From: Ruminococcus sp.
GTDB lineage: Bacteria > Bacillota > Clostridia > Oscillospirales > Ruminococcaceae
DNA length: 34,667 nucleotides
Direction of reading: 5' to 3'
NCBI GenBank assembly: GCA_017517145.1
Contig: JAFXAJ010000122.1
Coordinates: 1 to 34,667 of the forward strand
The notes beneath the pieces are model-generated. The model was not told the DNA's origin and made no database searches. It saw only the letters and a program-made list of their open reading frames with translations. Below, in pieces: positions 9,401 to 15,840 of the stretch. The translations under genes were made by a program, and so were the position numbers. How positions within the stretch are numbered: the stretch's first letter is position 1; the number at the start of each line of letters is the position of its first letter.

Positions 9401-10012
9401 AATGTTGACGCTGTTGAAGAATACCGTGAAGTGTCCGAGCGATACGAATTTATGACGGCACAGATGGCTGATGTGCAGAACTCCAAAAAGGAGCTTGAAA
9501 AGATAATCTGTGATCTTACAGAAGAAATGTGTCGTATTTTCAGCGAAAGCTTCAAGATTATAAACGCCAACTTCAAGGAAATATTCGTGGAGCTTTTCGG
9601 CGGCGGAAAGGCTGAGCTGATACTCAACGATCCCGAAAATGTTCTTGAATCGGGAATTGAAATCAGCGTTGCACCTCCCGGAAAGGTAATAAAGAATCTT
9701 ATATCACTTTCGGGCGGCGAGCAGTCGTTTGTGGCGATTGCCATATATTTTGCAATTCTGCGGCTTCGTCCTGCGCCGTTTTGCATACTTGACGAGATTG
9801 ATGCGGCACTTGACGAAGTTAATGTCAGAAAGTACGCACAGTATCTGAAAAATTTCACTGATACCACCCAGTTTGTGCTTGTTACTCACAGAAGAAGCGC
9901 TATGGAGGAGGCAAATGTGCTTTACGGCGTTACTATGCAGGAGGACGGTATATCAAAGCTGCTGAAAATGGAACAGGTTGATTTTCAGGAGGATGTGGCT
10001 GATATTCAATAA
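6440..10012 (+). CDS. smc: Chromosome segregation ATPase SMC
   Basis: SMC forms the ring ATPase of condensin together with ScpA and ScpB and organises the chromosome. From the GTG start the protein has 1190 residues: an N-terminal ATPase half with Walker A GPNGSGKS (31-38), a long coiled coil, a hinge around residues 510-680, the return coiled coil, and a C-terminal half with LSGGEQS (from 1090) and Walker B FCILDEIDAALDE. An upstream in-frame codon at 6419 would add seven residues, but GTG at 6440 follows GGAGG by seven bases. The residues after LSGGE (QSFVAIAIYFAIL) depart from the common KALTAIALLFAI pattern. The gene sits between a radical SAM gene and ftsY, the usual Clostridia order. 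Confidence 0.96.
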   Translation: MYLKSLEIQGFKSFPDKISLTFDKGLTAVVGPNGSGKSNIGDSVRWVLGEQSTKTLRGNKMEDVIFSGTVARKPMGFAAVTLNIDNSDNVLADMGDEVAVTRKLYRSGESEYLINGKACRLKDINELFMDTGLGRDGYSIIGQGRIAEIVGAKSSERRDIFEEAAGISKFRYKKLEAERKLTAAQENLLRLSDILSELEGRVEPLRIQSEKAQQFIKLAEERKRLELSVWVTRLDELKNKLEKLEENILCSRAEYENTENDINREEEKLRNSYRRMQECTIKSDELRRKMLEEEQSSSQKKSDIAVCGNDISHCREAINKAKKAMNDSEEIKRDLKLRIKESEKKITALEAEKSAVLAEIAEITAKFEAAEGENSDLSESVEKLNSEINSLHIRQSELNFAAESAKQQAADEEKRLAELLESTGNTETAVEGYNRKINDNKAETERYTAKLSELNNKLSGIEKLYNSRREKFENCKADFEKSLYELKNCQQRKKILNDLENSMEGFAGSVKQILKAAKQGRLSGIYGTVAQNINVEGQYALAVETALGGTMQNIIVENEDAAKRGIRFLKENHGGRATFLPITSVKGYEFKEKGLEDCGGFIAMADKIVSYDAKFSGIFASLLGRIAIAEDIDSATVIAKKYGYRFRIVTLDGQVINAGGSFTGGSAQKSAGVITRKNEIEKLDKEINRLTSHREGLEADMEKLRAESEKLRYEREAVKSGMAECDSAIIRINAELSSLEVLVEQLMAAAENSDRQQAEFRSRISDAKQAEINSRNEEEAVEKQIKEAEIRLSAEQEKREKLRMERGGLSAELSEKKIREMGVIKDIESVNSDIERMKSEQAELDSGSRHFEDEISFNERIIDEKQKAIKRLEAELQSVGENAEKYAVEIRRYQEIHTEQNRLVSEIQKGMKQLNEAKEKLSGEMTRLEERREAASRDTDNIKRQLMDVYEMTCSEAVEIAEKIEDISAAQTQLNIVKNKIKALGSVNVDAVEEYREVSERYEFMTAQMADVQNSKKELEKIICDLTEEMCRIFSESFKIINANFKEIFVELFGGGKAELILNDPENVLESGIEISVAPPGKVIKNLISLSGGEQSFVAIAIYFAILRLRPAPFCILDEIDAALDEVNVRKYAQYLKNFTDTTQFVLVTHRRSAMEEANVLYGVTMQEDGISKLLKMEQVDFQEDVADIQ

Positions 10013-10066
10013 ATTTCACATATAAATCATATAAACCCCTTTAATTCATCATAAATGGAGGATATT

Positions 10067-11509
10067 ATGGGATTATTCACTAAAATTGCTGAAGGTCTGA
10101 AAAAAACAAAGGATAATTTTCTTGGCGGACTTCAGCGTATATTCAATTCTTTTACAAAAATAGACGAGGAGCTTTTTGAAGAGCTGGAAGAACAGATGAT
10201 AATGAGCGATATTGGCGTTGAAACATCTGTTGAGATATGCGACAGAGTGCGAAAGCTTGTCAAGGAGAGGGGTATAACCGATCCTAACGACATTATGGAG
10301 CTTATACATGAGGTTGTGGCTGATATTATGGGCGACGATACGGGGCTTGACCTGTCTGTTTCTCCTGCGGTAATTATGGTAATCGGCGTAAACGGCGCAG
10401 GAAAGACAACTACAATCGGCAAGCTCTGCCACCAGTTCAAGCAGGAGGGTAAAAAAGTAGTTGTTGCGGCAGCAGATACTTTCCGTGCAGCTGCTATTGA
10501 CCAGTTACAGGTATGGACTGAACGTGCAGGTGTTGAGATTGTAAAACACGCTGAGGGAAGTGATCCCGGAGCTGTTGTATACGACTCCCTTGACGCTGCA
10601 AAAGCACGTAACTGCGATGTTGTGGTAATTGATACCGCAGGCAGACTCCATAACAAGAAAAATCTTATGGAGGAGCTTAAAAAAATCAATCGTATTATCG
10701 ACAGCAAGGCTGGGGGTTGTTCTCGTGAGATACTCCTTGTTCTGGACGCTACAACAGGACAGAATGCCGTAAGTCAGGCGAAGCTTTTCAGCGAAACTGC
10801 GCCGATTACGGGAATTGTACTTACAAAGCTGGACGGCACAGCTAAGGGCGGTATAGTAATTTCCATCAAGAATGAGCTGGGAATTCCTGTTAAACTTATA
10901 GGTGTAGGCGAAAAAATTGACGATTTACAGCCTTTTGACAGCCGTATGTTTGTTGATGCTCTCTTTGATATAGACGAAGCTAAGCGCAATGCTGCTGAGA
11001 AGGCAGAGGAAGCAGAGGAAGAGGCTGAGATAGAAGAAATTCCTGAAATTGATGAGGAAATAACAGAGGTTGAAGAAACAGCCGAAGTTGAAGAATCTGA
11101 GGAGGAAAATTCTGATATTAAGGATAAAATAGCGGCAATCAAGAAGAAAATTGCCGAAGTCGAGGAAGAACCCGAAATAGAGGAAGAACCCGAAGCAGAG
11201 GAAGAACCCGAAGCAGAGGAAGAACTCGAAGTTGAGGAAGTTCCCGAAGTCAAGGAAGCTCCCGAAGTCGAGGAAGAATCCGAAGTCGAGGAAGAACTCG
11301 AAGTTGAGGAAGAACCCGAAGTTGAGGAAGAACCCGAAGTTGAGGAAGAACCCGAAGTTGAAGAAGATCCCGAAGTCGAGGAAGTTCCCGAAGTTGAGGA
11401 AGAACTCGAAGCAGAGGAAGTTCCTGAAGTTGAAGAAGTTCCCGAAAAGAAGAAAAAGAAGGGATTCTTCAGCAGACTTTTCGGCAGAAAGGGCGGAGAT
11501 GATGAATAA
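10067..11509 (+). CDS. ftsY: Signal recognition particle receptor FtsY with C-terminal acidic repeat tail
   Basis: FtsY is the SRP receptor GTPase that hands ribosome-nascent-chain complexes to the Sec translocon. Residues 1 to about 300 form a complete NG domain with G1 GVNGAGKT (107-114), DTAGR and [10 protein letters not shown]. Unusually, the C-terminus continues for about 180 residues: an acidic Glu-rich stretch, sixteen VEEEPE-like hexapeptides (365-460), then a basic tail, [20 protein letters not shown]. In E. coli-type FtsY the acidic domain and amphipathic membrane-targeting helix are N-terminal; here the order appears reversed. ATG at 10067 is preferred to 10055 because GGAGGA lies five bases upstream of it. 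The stop overlaps the start of rdgB. Confidence 0.95.
   Translation: MGLFTKIAEGLKKTKDNFLGGLQRIFNSFTKIDEELFEELEEQMIMSDIGVETSVEICDRVRKLVKERGITDPNDIMELIHEVVADIMGDDTGLDLSVSPAVIMVIGVNGAGKTTTIGKLCHQFKQEGKKVVVAAADTFRAAAIDQLQVWTERAGVEIVKHAEGSDPGAVVYDSLDAAKARNCDVVVIDTAGRLHNKKNLMEELKKINRIIDSKAGGCSREILLVLDATTGQNAVSQAKLFSETAPITGIVLTKLDGTAKGGIVISIKNELGIPVKLIGVGEKIDDLQPFDSRMFVDALFDIDEAKRNAAEKAEEAEEEAEIEEIPEIDEEITEVEETAEVEESEEENSDIKDKIAAIKKKIAEVEEEPEIEEEPEAEEEPEAEEELEVEEVPEVKEAPEVEEESEVEEELEVEEEPEVEEEPEVEEEPEVEEDPEVEEVPEVEEELEAEEVPEVEEVPEKKKKKGFFSRLFGRKGGDDE
11159..11446 (+). repeat. 18-bp tandem repeat encoding VEEEPE-like hexapeptides in ftsY
   Basis: Sixteen consecutive units of 18 bases, typified by GTTGAGGAAGAACCCGAA, encode hexapeptides of the form (V/I/A)EE(E/V/D)(P/L/S)E. 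Central units (around 11303-11356) are almost identical in DNA sequence while edge units have diverged, as expected for an array that grows and shrinks by slippage. The array causes long open frames in other reading frames and on the opposite strand, which are artefacts. Confidence 0.95.
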
Positions 11510-12068
11510 AATAGTTTTTGCTACCAATAACGCAAATAAGCTCCGTGAAGCGGCGGAAATTCTCGCTCCTCTCGGAATAGAGGTGATTTCCCAGCGTGAG
11601 GCGGGAGCTGACTGCGAGCCGGAGGAAAACGGCGTGACATTTGCGGAAAATGCCATTATAAAGGCGAAAGCAGTATACGATATTGTAAATATACCTGTTT
11701 TTGCCGACGACAGCGGACTTTGTGTGGATGCACTTGAGGGCAGACCGGGAGTTTATTCTGCAAGATATGCTCCTAAAGGTCAGGAATGTGCCAAACTCAT
11801 CGAGGAGATGAAGAATATTCCTGACAACAAAAGAACAGCTTCATTCCAGTGCGTTATCGCCTATATAGATGAAAAGAGCAGTTTTACCGTATCGGGAAGC
11901 TGCTGCGGAAGTATCGGCTATGAAGAAAAGGGCACAAACGGTTTTGGATATGACCCTGTGTTTGTGGTAGGCGATAAGACAATGGCTGAAATGACAGCAG
12001 AGGAAAAAAATGAACTGAGCCACCGTGGTGCGGCTCTGAGAGCTTTATGTGAAAAACTGAAAGGATAA
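11502..12068 (+). CDS. rdgB: XTP/dITP diphosphatase (RdgB/HAM1 family)
   Basis: This enzyme hydrolyses deaminated purine nucleoside triphosphates (XTP, ITP, dITP) and keeps them out of DNA and RNA. The 188-residue protein begins [17 protein letters not shown] and carries [11 protein letters not shown] and a GFGYDPVF-type segment, the three conserved family motifs. Two adjacent ATGs (11499, 11502) overlap the ftsY stop; the second is slightly better spaced from GGAG. The frame remains open far upstream only because it runs through the ftsY repeat array, giving a lysine-rich translation that is not credible. The next gene, yhbY, begins six bases after the stop or overlaps it. Confidence 0.95.
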   Translation: MNKIVFATNNANKLREAAEILAPLGIEVISQREAGADCEPEENGVTFAENAIIKAKAVYDIVNIPVFADDSGLCVDALEGRPGVYSARYAPKGQECAKLIEEMKNIPDNKRTASFQCVIAYIDEKSSFTVSGSCCGSIGYEEKGTNGFGYDPVFVVGDKTMAEMTAEEKNELSHRGAALRALCEKLKG

Positions 12069-12073
12069 TGACT

Positions 12074-12376
12074 ATGCTTACAAGTAAACAGAGAGCATAT
12101 CTCCGTGGAATTGCTGCGGAGTATGAAACAATATTCCAGATAGGCAAGGGCGGAGTTACCGAGGTTATGTGCAGGGAAATCGGCGAGGCGCTCCGCAAGA
12201 GAGAGCTTATAAAGCTTAAAGTTCTTGAAAATTCGGGCTGGACTGCAAGAGAAGCCGCTGACGCTGTAGCTGAACAGATAGGCGCAGATGTTGTGCAGGT
12301 AATAGGCAATAAATTCGTACTTTTCAAGCGCAACCCAAAAGAGCCTGTAATCGAGAACATTCCCAAGGCAAAATGA
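12074..12376 (+). CDS. yhbY: YhbY family RNA-binding protein (CRM domain)
   Basis: A 100-residue single CRM (CRS1-YhbY) domain protein. It opens with MLTSKQRAYLRG, has the conserved IGKGGVTE loop and an ELIKLKVLEN strand, and ends shortly after VIGNKFVLFK. Family members associate with the large ribosomal subunit precursor and are thought to help ribosome assembly. An ATG at 12068 overlaps the rdgB stop, but ATG 12074 has AAGGA eight bases upstream and gives the standard N-terminus. The 3' end overlaps nadD by four bases. The yhbY-nadD-yqeK order is common in Firmicutes. Confidence 0.94.
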   Translation: MLTSKQRAYLRGIAAEYETIFQIGKGGVTEVMCREIGEALRKRELIKLKVLENSGWTAREAADAVAEQIGADVVQVIGNKFVLFKRNPKEPVIENIPKAK

Positions 12377-12984
12377 GAATAGGTATATACGGCGGCAGCT
12401 TTAATCCTGTTCATAAAGGGCATATTCATTTAGCCGAAAGTGCAGCGGATATACTTAATCTTGACAGGGTATATCTTGTACCATCAAGGGTAAGCCCCCA
12501 TCGTTCCAGTGATGAATATGCATCGGGAGAGGACAGAATGGAAATGCTGCGCCTTGCCTGCAAGAGCAATGAAAAGCTTTTTCCCTGCGATTATGAGCTT
12601 AAAAATGACAGAAAGAGCTATACTATTTATACTGTAGAGGAATTTCGCAGAAGATTTCCTGATGATGAGCTTTTTCTCCTTGTGGGAAGTGATATGCTGA
12701 TGTGCTTTGAACAGTGGAACGGTTTTGAAGATATACTAAAATCAGCTTCACTTGCTGTTGTTTCAAGAAATGACGGAGATTTTGAAATTCTTGAAGAAAA
12801 AGCGGAAACTTTGCGTAAATTCGGGAAAATTATAGTATGTCCCGTTGAGCCTCTTGAGATGTCCTCCTCGGAAATACGAAAAAAAATCATAAAAAATGAA
12901 AAAATCTCTTGCTATCTTGACGAAAATGTAGTACAATATATTACATTGAGAAAATTGTATCGGGGTGATACTGTTGTTCTATAA
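12373..12984 (+). CDS. nadD: Nicotinate-nucleotide adenylyltransferase
   Basis: NadD joins nicotinate mononucleotide and ATP to give deamido-NAD, a required step of NAD synthesis. The 203-residue protein begins with GIYGGSFNPVHKGHI, the nucleotidyltransferase (T/H)xGH signature, and ends with the SSSEIRKKI motif matching the family ISSTxIR motif. Length is typical. The start overlaps yhbY by four bases (ATGA) and the end overlaps yqeK by about twenty bases, so translation of all three is probably coupled. Confidence 0.96.
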   Translation: MRIGIYGGSFNPVHKGHIHLAESAADILNLDRVYLVPSRVSPHRSSDEYASGEDRMEMLRLACKSNEKLFPCDYELKNDRKSYTIYTVEEFRRRFPDDELFLLVGSDMLMCFEQWNGFEDILKSASLAVVSRNDGDFEILEEKAETLRKFGKIIVCPVEPLEMSSSEIRKKIIKNEKISCYLDENVVQYITLRKLYRGDTVVL

Positions 12985-13552
12985 TGTAGATGATAAAAAG
13001 AAATATCTGAAAGAGCATCTTTCAGCTAAAAGGTATATCCATTCCCTGAATGTGGCTGCTGAATGTAAAAAGCTTGCAGTGAAGTACGGCGAGGATAAGG
13101 AAAAAGCATATTTTGCCGGACTTCTTCATGATGTCTGCAAGGAACTTTCTCCTGAGGAACAGCAGCGTCTTATTGCAGAAAGCGGATTTGCTGTGTGCCG
13201 TGAGGAGCTTGAAACCCGTTCACTATGGCACGCTGTGGCAGGAGCCTATTTTGTGAAAAGCGTTTGGGGCGTGGAGGATATAGATATTATAAATTCCATT
13301 CGTTTCCATACAGTAGGCAGGGCAGGAATGTCACGGCTGGAGGAAATTGTATACCTTGGCGACCTTGTTTCAGCTGACAGAACCTACAAAGATGTTGAAA
13401 AAATGCGCAAGCTGGTTTACAGTGACCTTGATGCAGCTATGCTTGAGGGATTGGTTTTTTCTATAAAATCAGTTGTTAAAAAGGGCGGATTTATTCCCCC
13501 ATGTACTGTAGAGGGGTATAATTTTTATTCAAGGCTTATCAGGGATGCCTGA
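12965..13552 (+). CDS. yqeK: HD-domain hydrolase YqeK (symmetrical Ap4A hydrolase family)
   Basis: A 195-residue HD-superfamily protein with the metal-binding pattern H...HD...H...D visible in YIHSLNVA, GLLHDVCKELS, a later SLWHAVAGA segment and RFHTVG, in the arrangement of YqeK. Characterised YqeK enzymes hydrolyse diadenosine tetraphosphate symmetrically. The start is uncertain: GTG at 12965 overlaps nadD and has only a weak GGGG upstream, and a TTG at 12974 is possible. It always lies directly after nadD in this gene order. The stop overlaps the upstream candidate starts of the LCP gene. Confidence 0.9.
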   Translation: MILLFYNVDDKKKYLKEHLSAKRYIHSLNVAAECKKLAVKYGEDKEKAYFAGLLHDVCKELSPEEQQRLIAESGFAVCREELETRSLWHAVAGAYFVKSVWGVEDIDIINSIRFHTVGRAGMSRLEEIVYLGDLVSADRTYKDVEKMRKLVYSDLDAAMLEGLVFSIKSVVKKGGFIPPCTVEGYNFYSRLIRDA

Positions 13553-13598
13553 AGCCGATGATATGGCAATCGCACGACAGAACGAAAAGAGGATGAAA

Positions 13599-15086
13599 AT
13601 GGAAAGCAAAGACTTTCATTCAGATGACAGCATACAGAATAAGCCGTTGGGAAAACTTGTAAGAGTTGACAACGGCAGAGGCGTACCCCGTGGGAAGTAT
13701 GAAGCAGACCCCTCGGAATATCATGGAAAATACGAGGCTTCGCCTTCGGAATATCACGGCAGATATGAAGCTCCGCCCCGTGGAAAGTCCCCTGCAAGGC
13801 TTGTGAGAGTTCCGCAGAACAACGAGGGTATTCCGCAGAATGAGCCGATAAAAAAGAAAAAAGTCAAGAAATCCAAAAAGGAAAAAAAGCGTGAGAAGCT
13901 GATAAATAATCTTGTTAAAACAGCTTCTGTGCTGATAGCTGTTGTTGTGTCAATGGTGCTTGTGCTGAATATGCCCATACTTGTTGACAGAAAGAACGGC
14001 GGAAATATTTCACTTATAACCTATTTCAAGAACTGGCAGCCTGCCGCAAAGGAGGGCGAGCTTAACAAGGAGAACGTAAAGCTTGACCTGCTGTCTGATG
14101 ATGAAAAAAATCCTGATGAACTCAACTTCAACGACGGACTTGACCTGCCTCAGCTGATTGAGGGACAGTACAGTATTCTTTTCCTCGGTTTTGACGATGA
14201 GGAATTCAACACGGACGTTGTATGGGTAGTTCAGCTTGACATCGGTCACGGCGGTATAAATATACTCCAGATTCCCAGAGATACCTGCCTGCCCGACTAT
14301 ACAAGAAGCGTTACACGTAAATTCAACAGTATCTATTCCATGGGAGATCCCAACATACAGCCCCCTATACAGCGTACAGTAAACGCTGTTCAGGAGAATT
14401 TCGGAATTCCTATAGACGCTTATATCACCACAGCCTGCTTTGATATTGTTGAAATAGTTGACCTTATCGGCGGTATTCCAATAACGATAGAAAATGAAAT
14501 TATATACGAGCACGACAAGATAATTCCTGAAGGAGATATAACACTTACAGGCGCACAGGCAGAATGGTTCATACGTTTCCGCCGTGAGTGGATGCAGGGA
14601 GACATCGGACGTATGCAGAATCAGCGTAAATTCATGGCTGCCGCTATGCAGAAGCTTTTCTCCATTGTCAAGGACGAGGGCAGACTCAAGCTTTACAGCT
14701 ATATAAAAGAGATATACGAAAAGGAACTTGTGTATACTGATTTATCTATCGGTGATTTGAGTAAGGTTGCAGATTTTGCATCCAATATTGATATGGAAAA
14801 TGTCCGTGTGGATATGATTCCCGGCGAGGACGCTGTATTCTATGCCGCAGACGGCAATGGATATTCTGTATTTTCCGTTCATAAGCAGGAGACAATTGAC
14901 CTGCTGAACAACTACTATCGCCCATATCAGAAACGAATGACACAGGAAGATACGTCAATGGTTGAGCTTGTACTCAATCATCAGTACGATTTATATGACG
15001 ACACGGGTGCTACTCTTGAGGAAATTGAGGACACTACTGAACCTATGAGAGACCCGAGCATGAAACCATGGTGGAAGGAAGATTAA
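13599..15086 (+). CDS. LytR-CpsA-Psr (LCP) family protein with repeat-bearing cytoplasmic N-terminus
   Basis: LCP enzymes attach teichoic acids or other anionic polymers to peptidoglycan on the outer face of the membrane. From ATG 13599 the protein has 495 residues: a charged cytoplasmic part (1-106) with a Tyr-rich repeat and a Lys-rich stretch, one membrane segment (about 107-127), and an extracellular LCP domain that starts near YSILFLGFDD and includes LQIPRDTCLPDY and RFRREWMQGDIGRMQNQ, the conserved arginine/aspartate regions. ATG 13599 is chosen because AGAGGA lies five bases upstream; in-frame ATGs at 13545, 13563 and 13593 would add 2 to 18 residues. It follows yqeK and precedes rsfS, a usual Clostridia order. 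Confidence 0.92.
   Translation: MESKDFHSDDSIQNKPLGKLVRVDNGRGVPRGKYEADPSEYHGKYEASPSEYHGRYEAPPRGKSPARLVRVPQNNEGIPQNEPIKKKKVKKSKKEKKREKLINNLVKTASVLIAVVVSMVLVLNMPILVDRKNGGNISLITYFKNWQPAAKEGELNKENVKLDLLSDDEKNPDELNFNDGLDLPQLIEGQYSILFLGFDDEEFNTDVVWVVQLDIGHGGINILQIPRDTCLPDYTRSVTRKFNSIYSMGDPNIQPPIQRTVNAVQENFGIPIDAYITTACFDIVEIVDLIGGIPITIENEIIYEHDKIIPEGDITLTGAQAEWFIRFRREWMQGDIGRMQNQRKFMAAAMQKLFSIVKDEGRLKLYSYIKEIYEKELVYTDLSIGDLSKVADFASNIDMENVRVDMIPGEDAVFYAADGNGYSVFSVHKQETIDLLNNYYRPYQKRMTQEDTSMVELVLNHQYDLYDDTGATLEEIEDTTEPMRDPSMKPWWKED
13695..13787 (+). repeat. 33-bp tandem repeat encoding (K/R)YEAxPSEYHG in the LCP gene
   Basis: Two full units of 33 bases (13695-13727 and 13728-13760) encode KYEADPSEYHG and KYEASPSEYHG, followed by a partial unit encoding RYEAPPRGK. 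The codons differ between units, so the array is old or kept at protein level. It lies in the predicted cytoplasmic tail of the LCP protein. Confidence 0.85.
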
Positions 15087-15088
15087 GC

Positions 15089-15454
15089 ATGACAGATAAA
15101 GAAAAACTTGAACTTATAATTAAATCCCTTGACGCAAAAAGAGGCGAGGATATTCAGGCAATAAAAATCGGAGACCTTACGATTCTTGCAGATTATTTTG
15201 TTATTGTCAACGGTACCAGTAATACCCATACACGTACCCTTGCAGATGAAGTTGAATTTCAGCTTTCACAGAAGGGTATTGAGCCTGTCAGAAGGGAATC
15301 TGATACAGGAAATACTTGGATAATTCTCGATTACAGCGATATTATCGTACACGTATTCTACAAAGAAGCACGTAATTTTTACAAGCTTGAAAGCCTTTGG
15401 GCAGATGGTGAAGCAGTTGAAATTGATTCTCTGCTTACTAAGGAGGAGAACTGA
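15089..15454 (+). CDS. rsfS: Ribosomal silencing factor RsfS
   Basis: RsfS binds ribosomal protein uL14 and blocks joining of the subunits when nutrients are scarce. The 121-residue protein has the family core: an N-terminal helix, LADYFVIVNGTSNTHTRTLAD, DYSDIIVHVFYKEARNFY and a KLESLWADG ending. The frame extends upstream to ATG 15068 inside the LCP gene, but ATG 15089 has GAAGGA about eight bases upstream and gives the standard N-terminus. The stop overlaps the next gene (TGATG). Confidence 0.95.
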   Translation: MTDKEKLELIIKSLDAKRGEDIQAIKIGDLTILADYFVIVNGTSNTHTRTLADEVEFQLSQKGIEPVRRESDTGNTWIILDYSDIIVHVFYKEARNFYKLESLWADGEAVEIDSLLTKEEN

Positions 15455-15819
15455 TGAATACCAATAATGAAAAAGGCAGAACCTACGTCATAATCGTTGC
15501 GGCATATTTCGCTATAAAGACGCTTTTGAATATGCTTGTAGGCGGCGGATTTAATTTTGGCGACATCCTCTTTACCGTTCTTGCAGCAGTAGCTATGTTC
15601 AGCGGCTTGCAGTATCTCAACTATGCAGTAGCAGCTATAATGGCAATTACAGTTCTGACAAATCTGCCAGCTAATATCAAGAATCTGCCCTCATCCATTC
15701 TATACCTCATAGAGGGAGCAATTGATGCAGGCGCAGTTGTACTGCTCGTCAAGCAGAACGATATAAAAGAGCATTTCACAAATAAGTGGAGCGAATTATC
15801 AGAGCTTATCAAAAAATAA
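15454..15819 (+). CDS. Small multi-pass membrane protein, unknown function
   Basis: A 121-residue protein that I do not recognise. Three or four hydrophobic segments are visible (about residues 11-30, 36-52, 56-70 and 84-100), with a hydrophilic N-terminus and a charged C-terminal tail ending SELSELIKK. AGGAGG lies seven bases upstream of the ATG, and the start overlaps the rsfS stop, so it is certainly expressed with rsfS and leuS. No catalytic motif is visible. Confidence 0.85.
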   Translation: MNTNNEKGRTYVIIVAAYFAIKTLLNMLVGGGFNFGDILFTVLAAVAMFSGLQYLNYAVAAIMAITVLTNLPANIKNLPSSILYLIEGAIDAGAVVLLVKQNDIKEHFTNKWSELSELIKK

Positions 15820-15840
15820 ATTATAAGGAATTGATGAAAA

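Noticed and set aside
11159-11446. CRISPR-like array from the regular 18-bp repeats
   Set aside because: Repeats are contiguous with no spacers and are in frame inside ftsY.
11232-11501. Lys/Pro-rich extension upstream of rdgB in the same frame
   Set aside because: It is the +1 reading of the ftsY repeat array, which lacks stops by composition; RdgB starts with its standard N-terminus at 11502.
10925-11656. Long minus-strand open frame rich in Phe/Leu across the ftsY repeats
   Set aside because: It is a mirror of the GAA/GAG-rich repeat with no ribosome binding site and no known fold.
15820-15840. Possible T-box leader upstream of leuS
   Set aside because: Only 21 bases separate leuS from the preceding gene.
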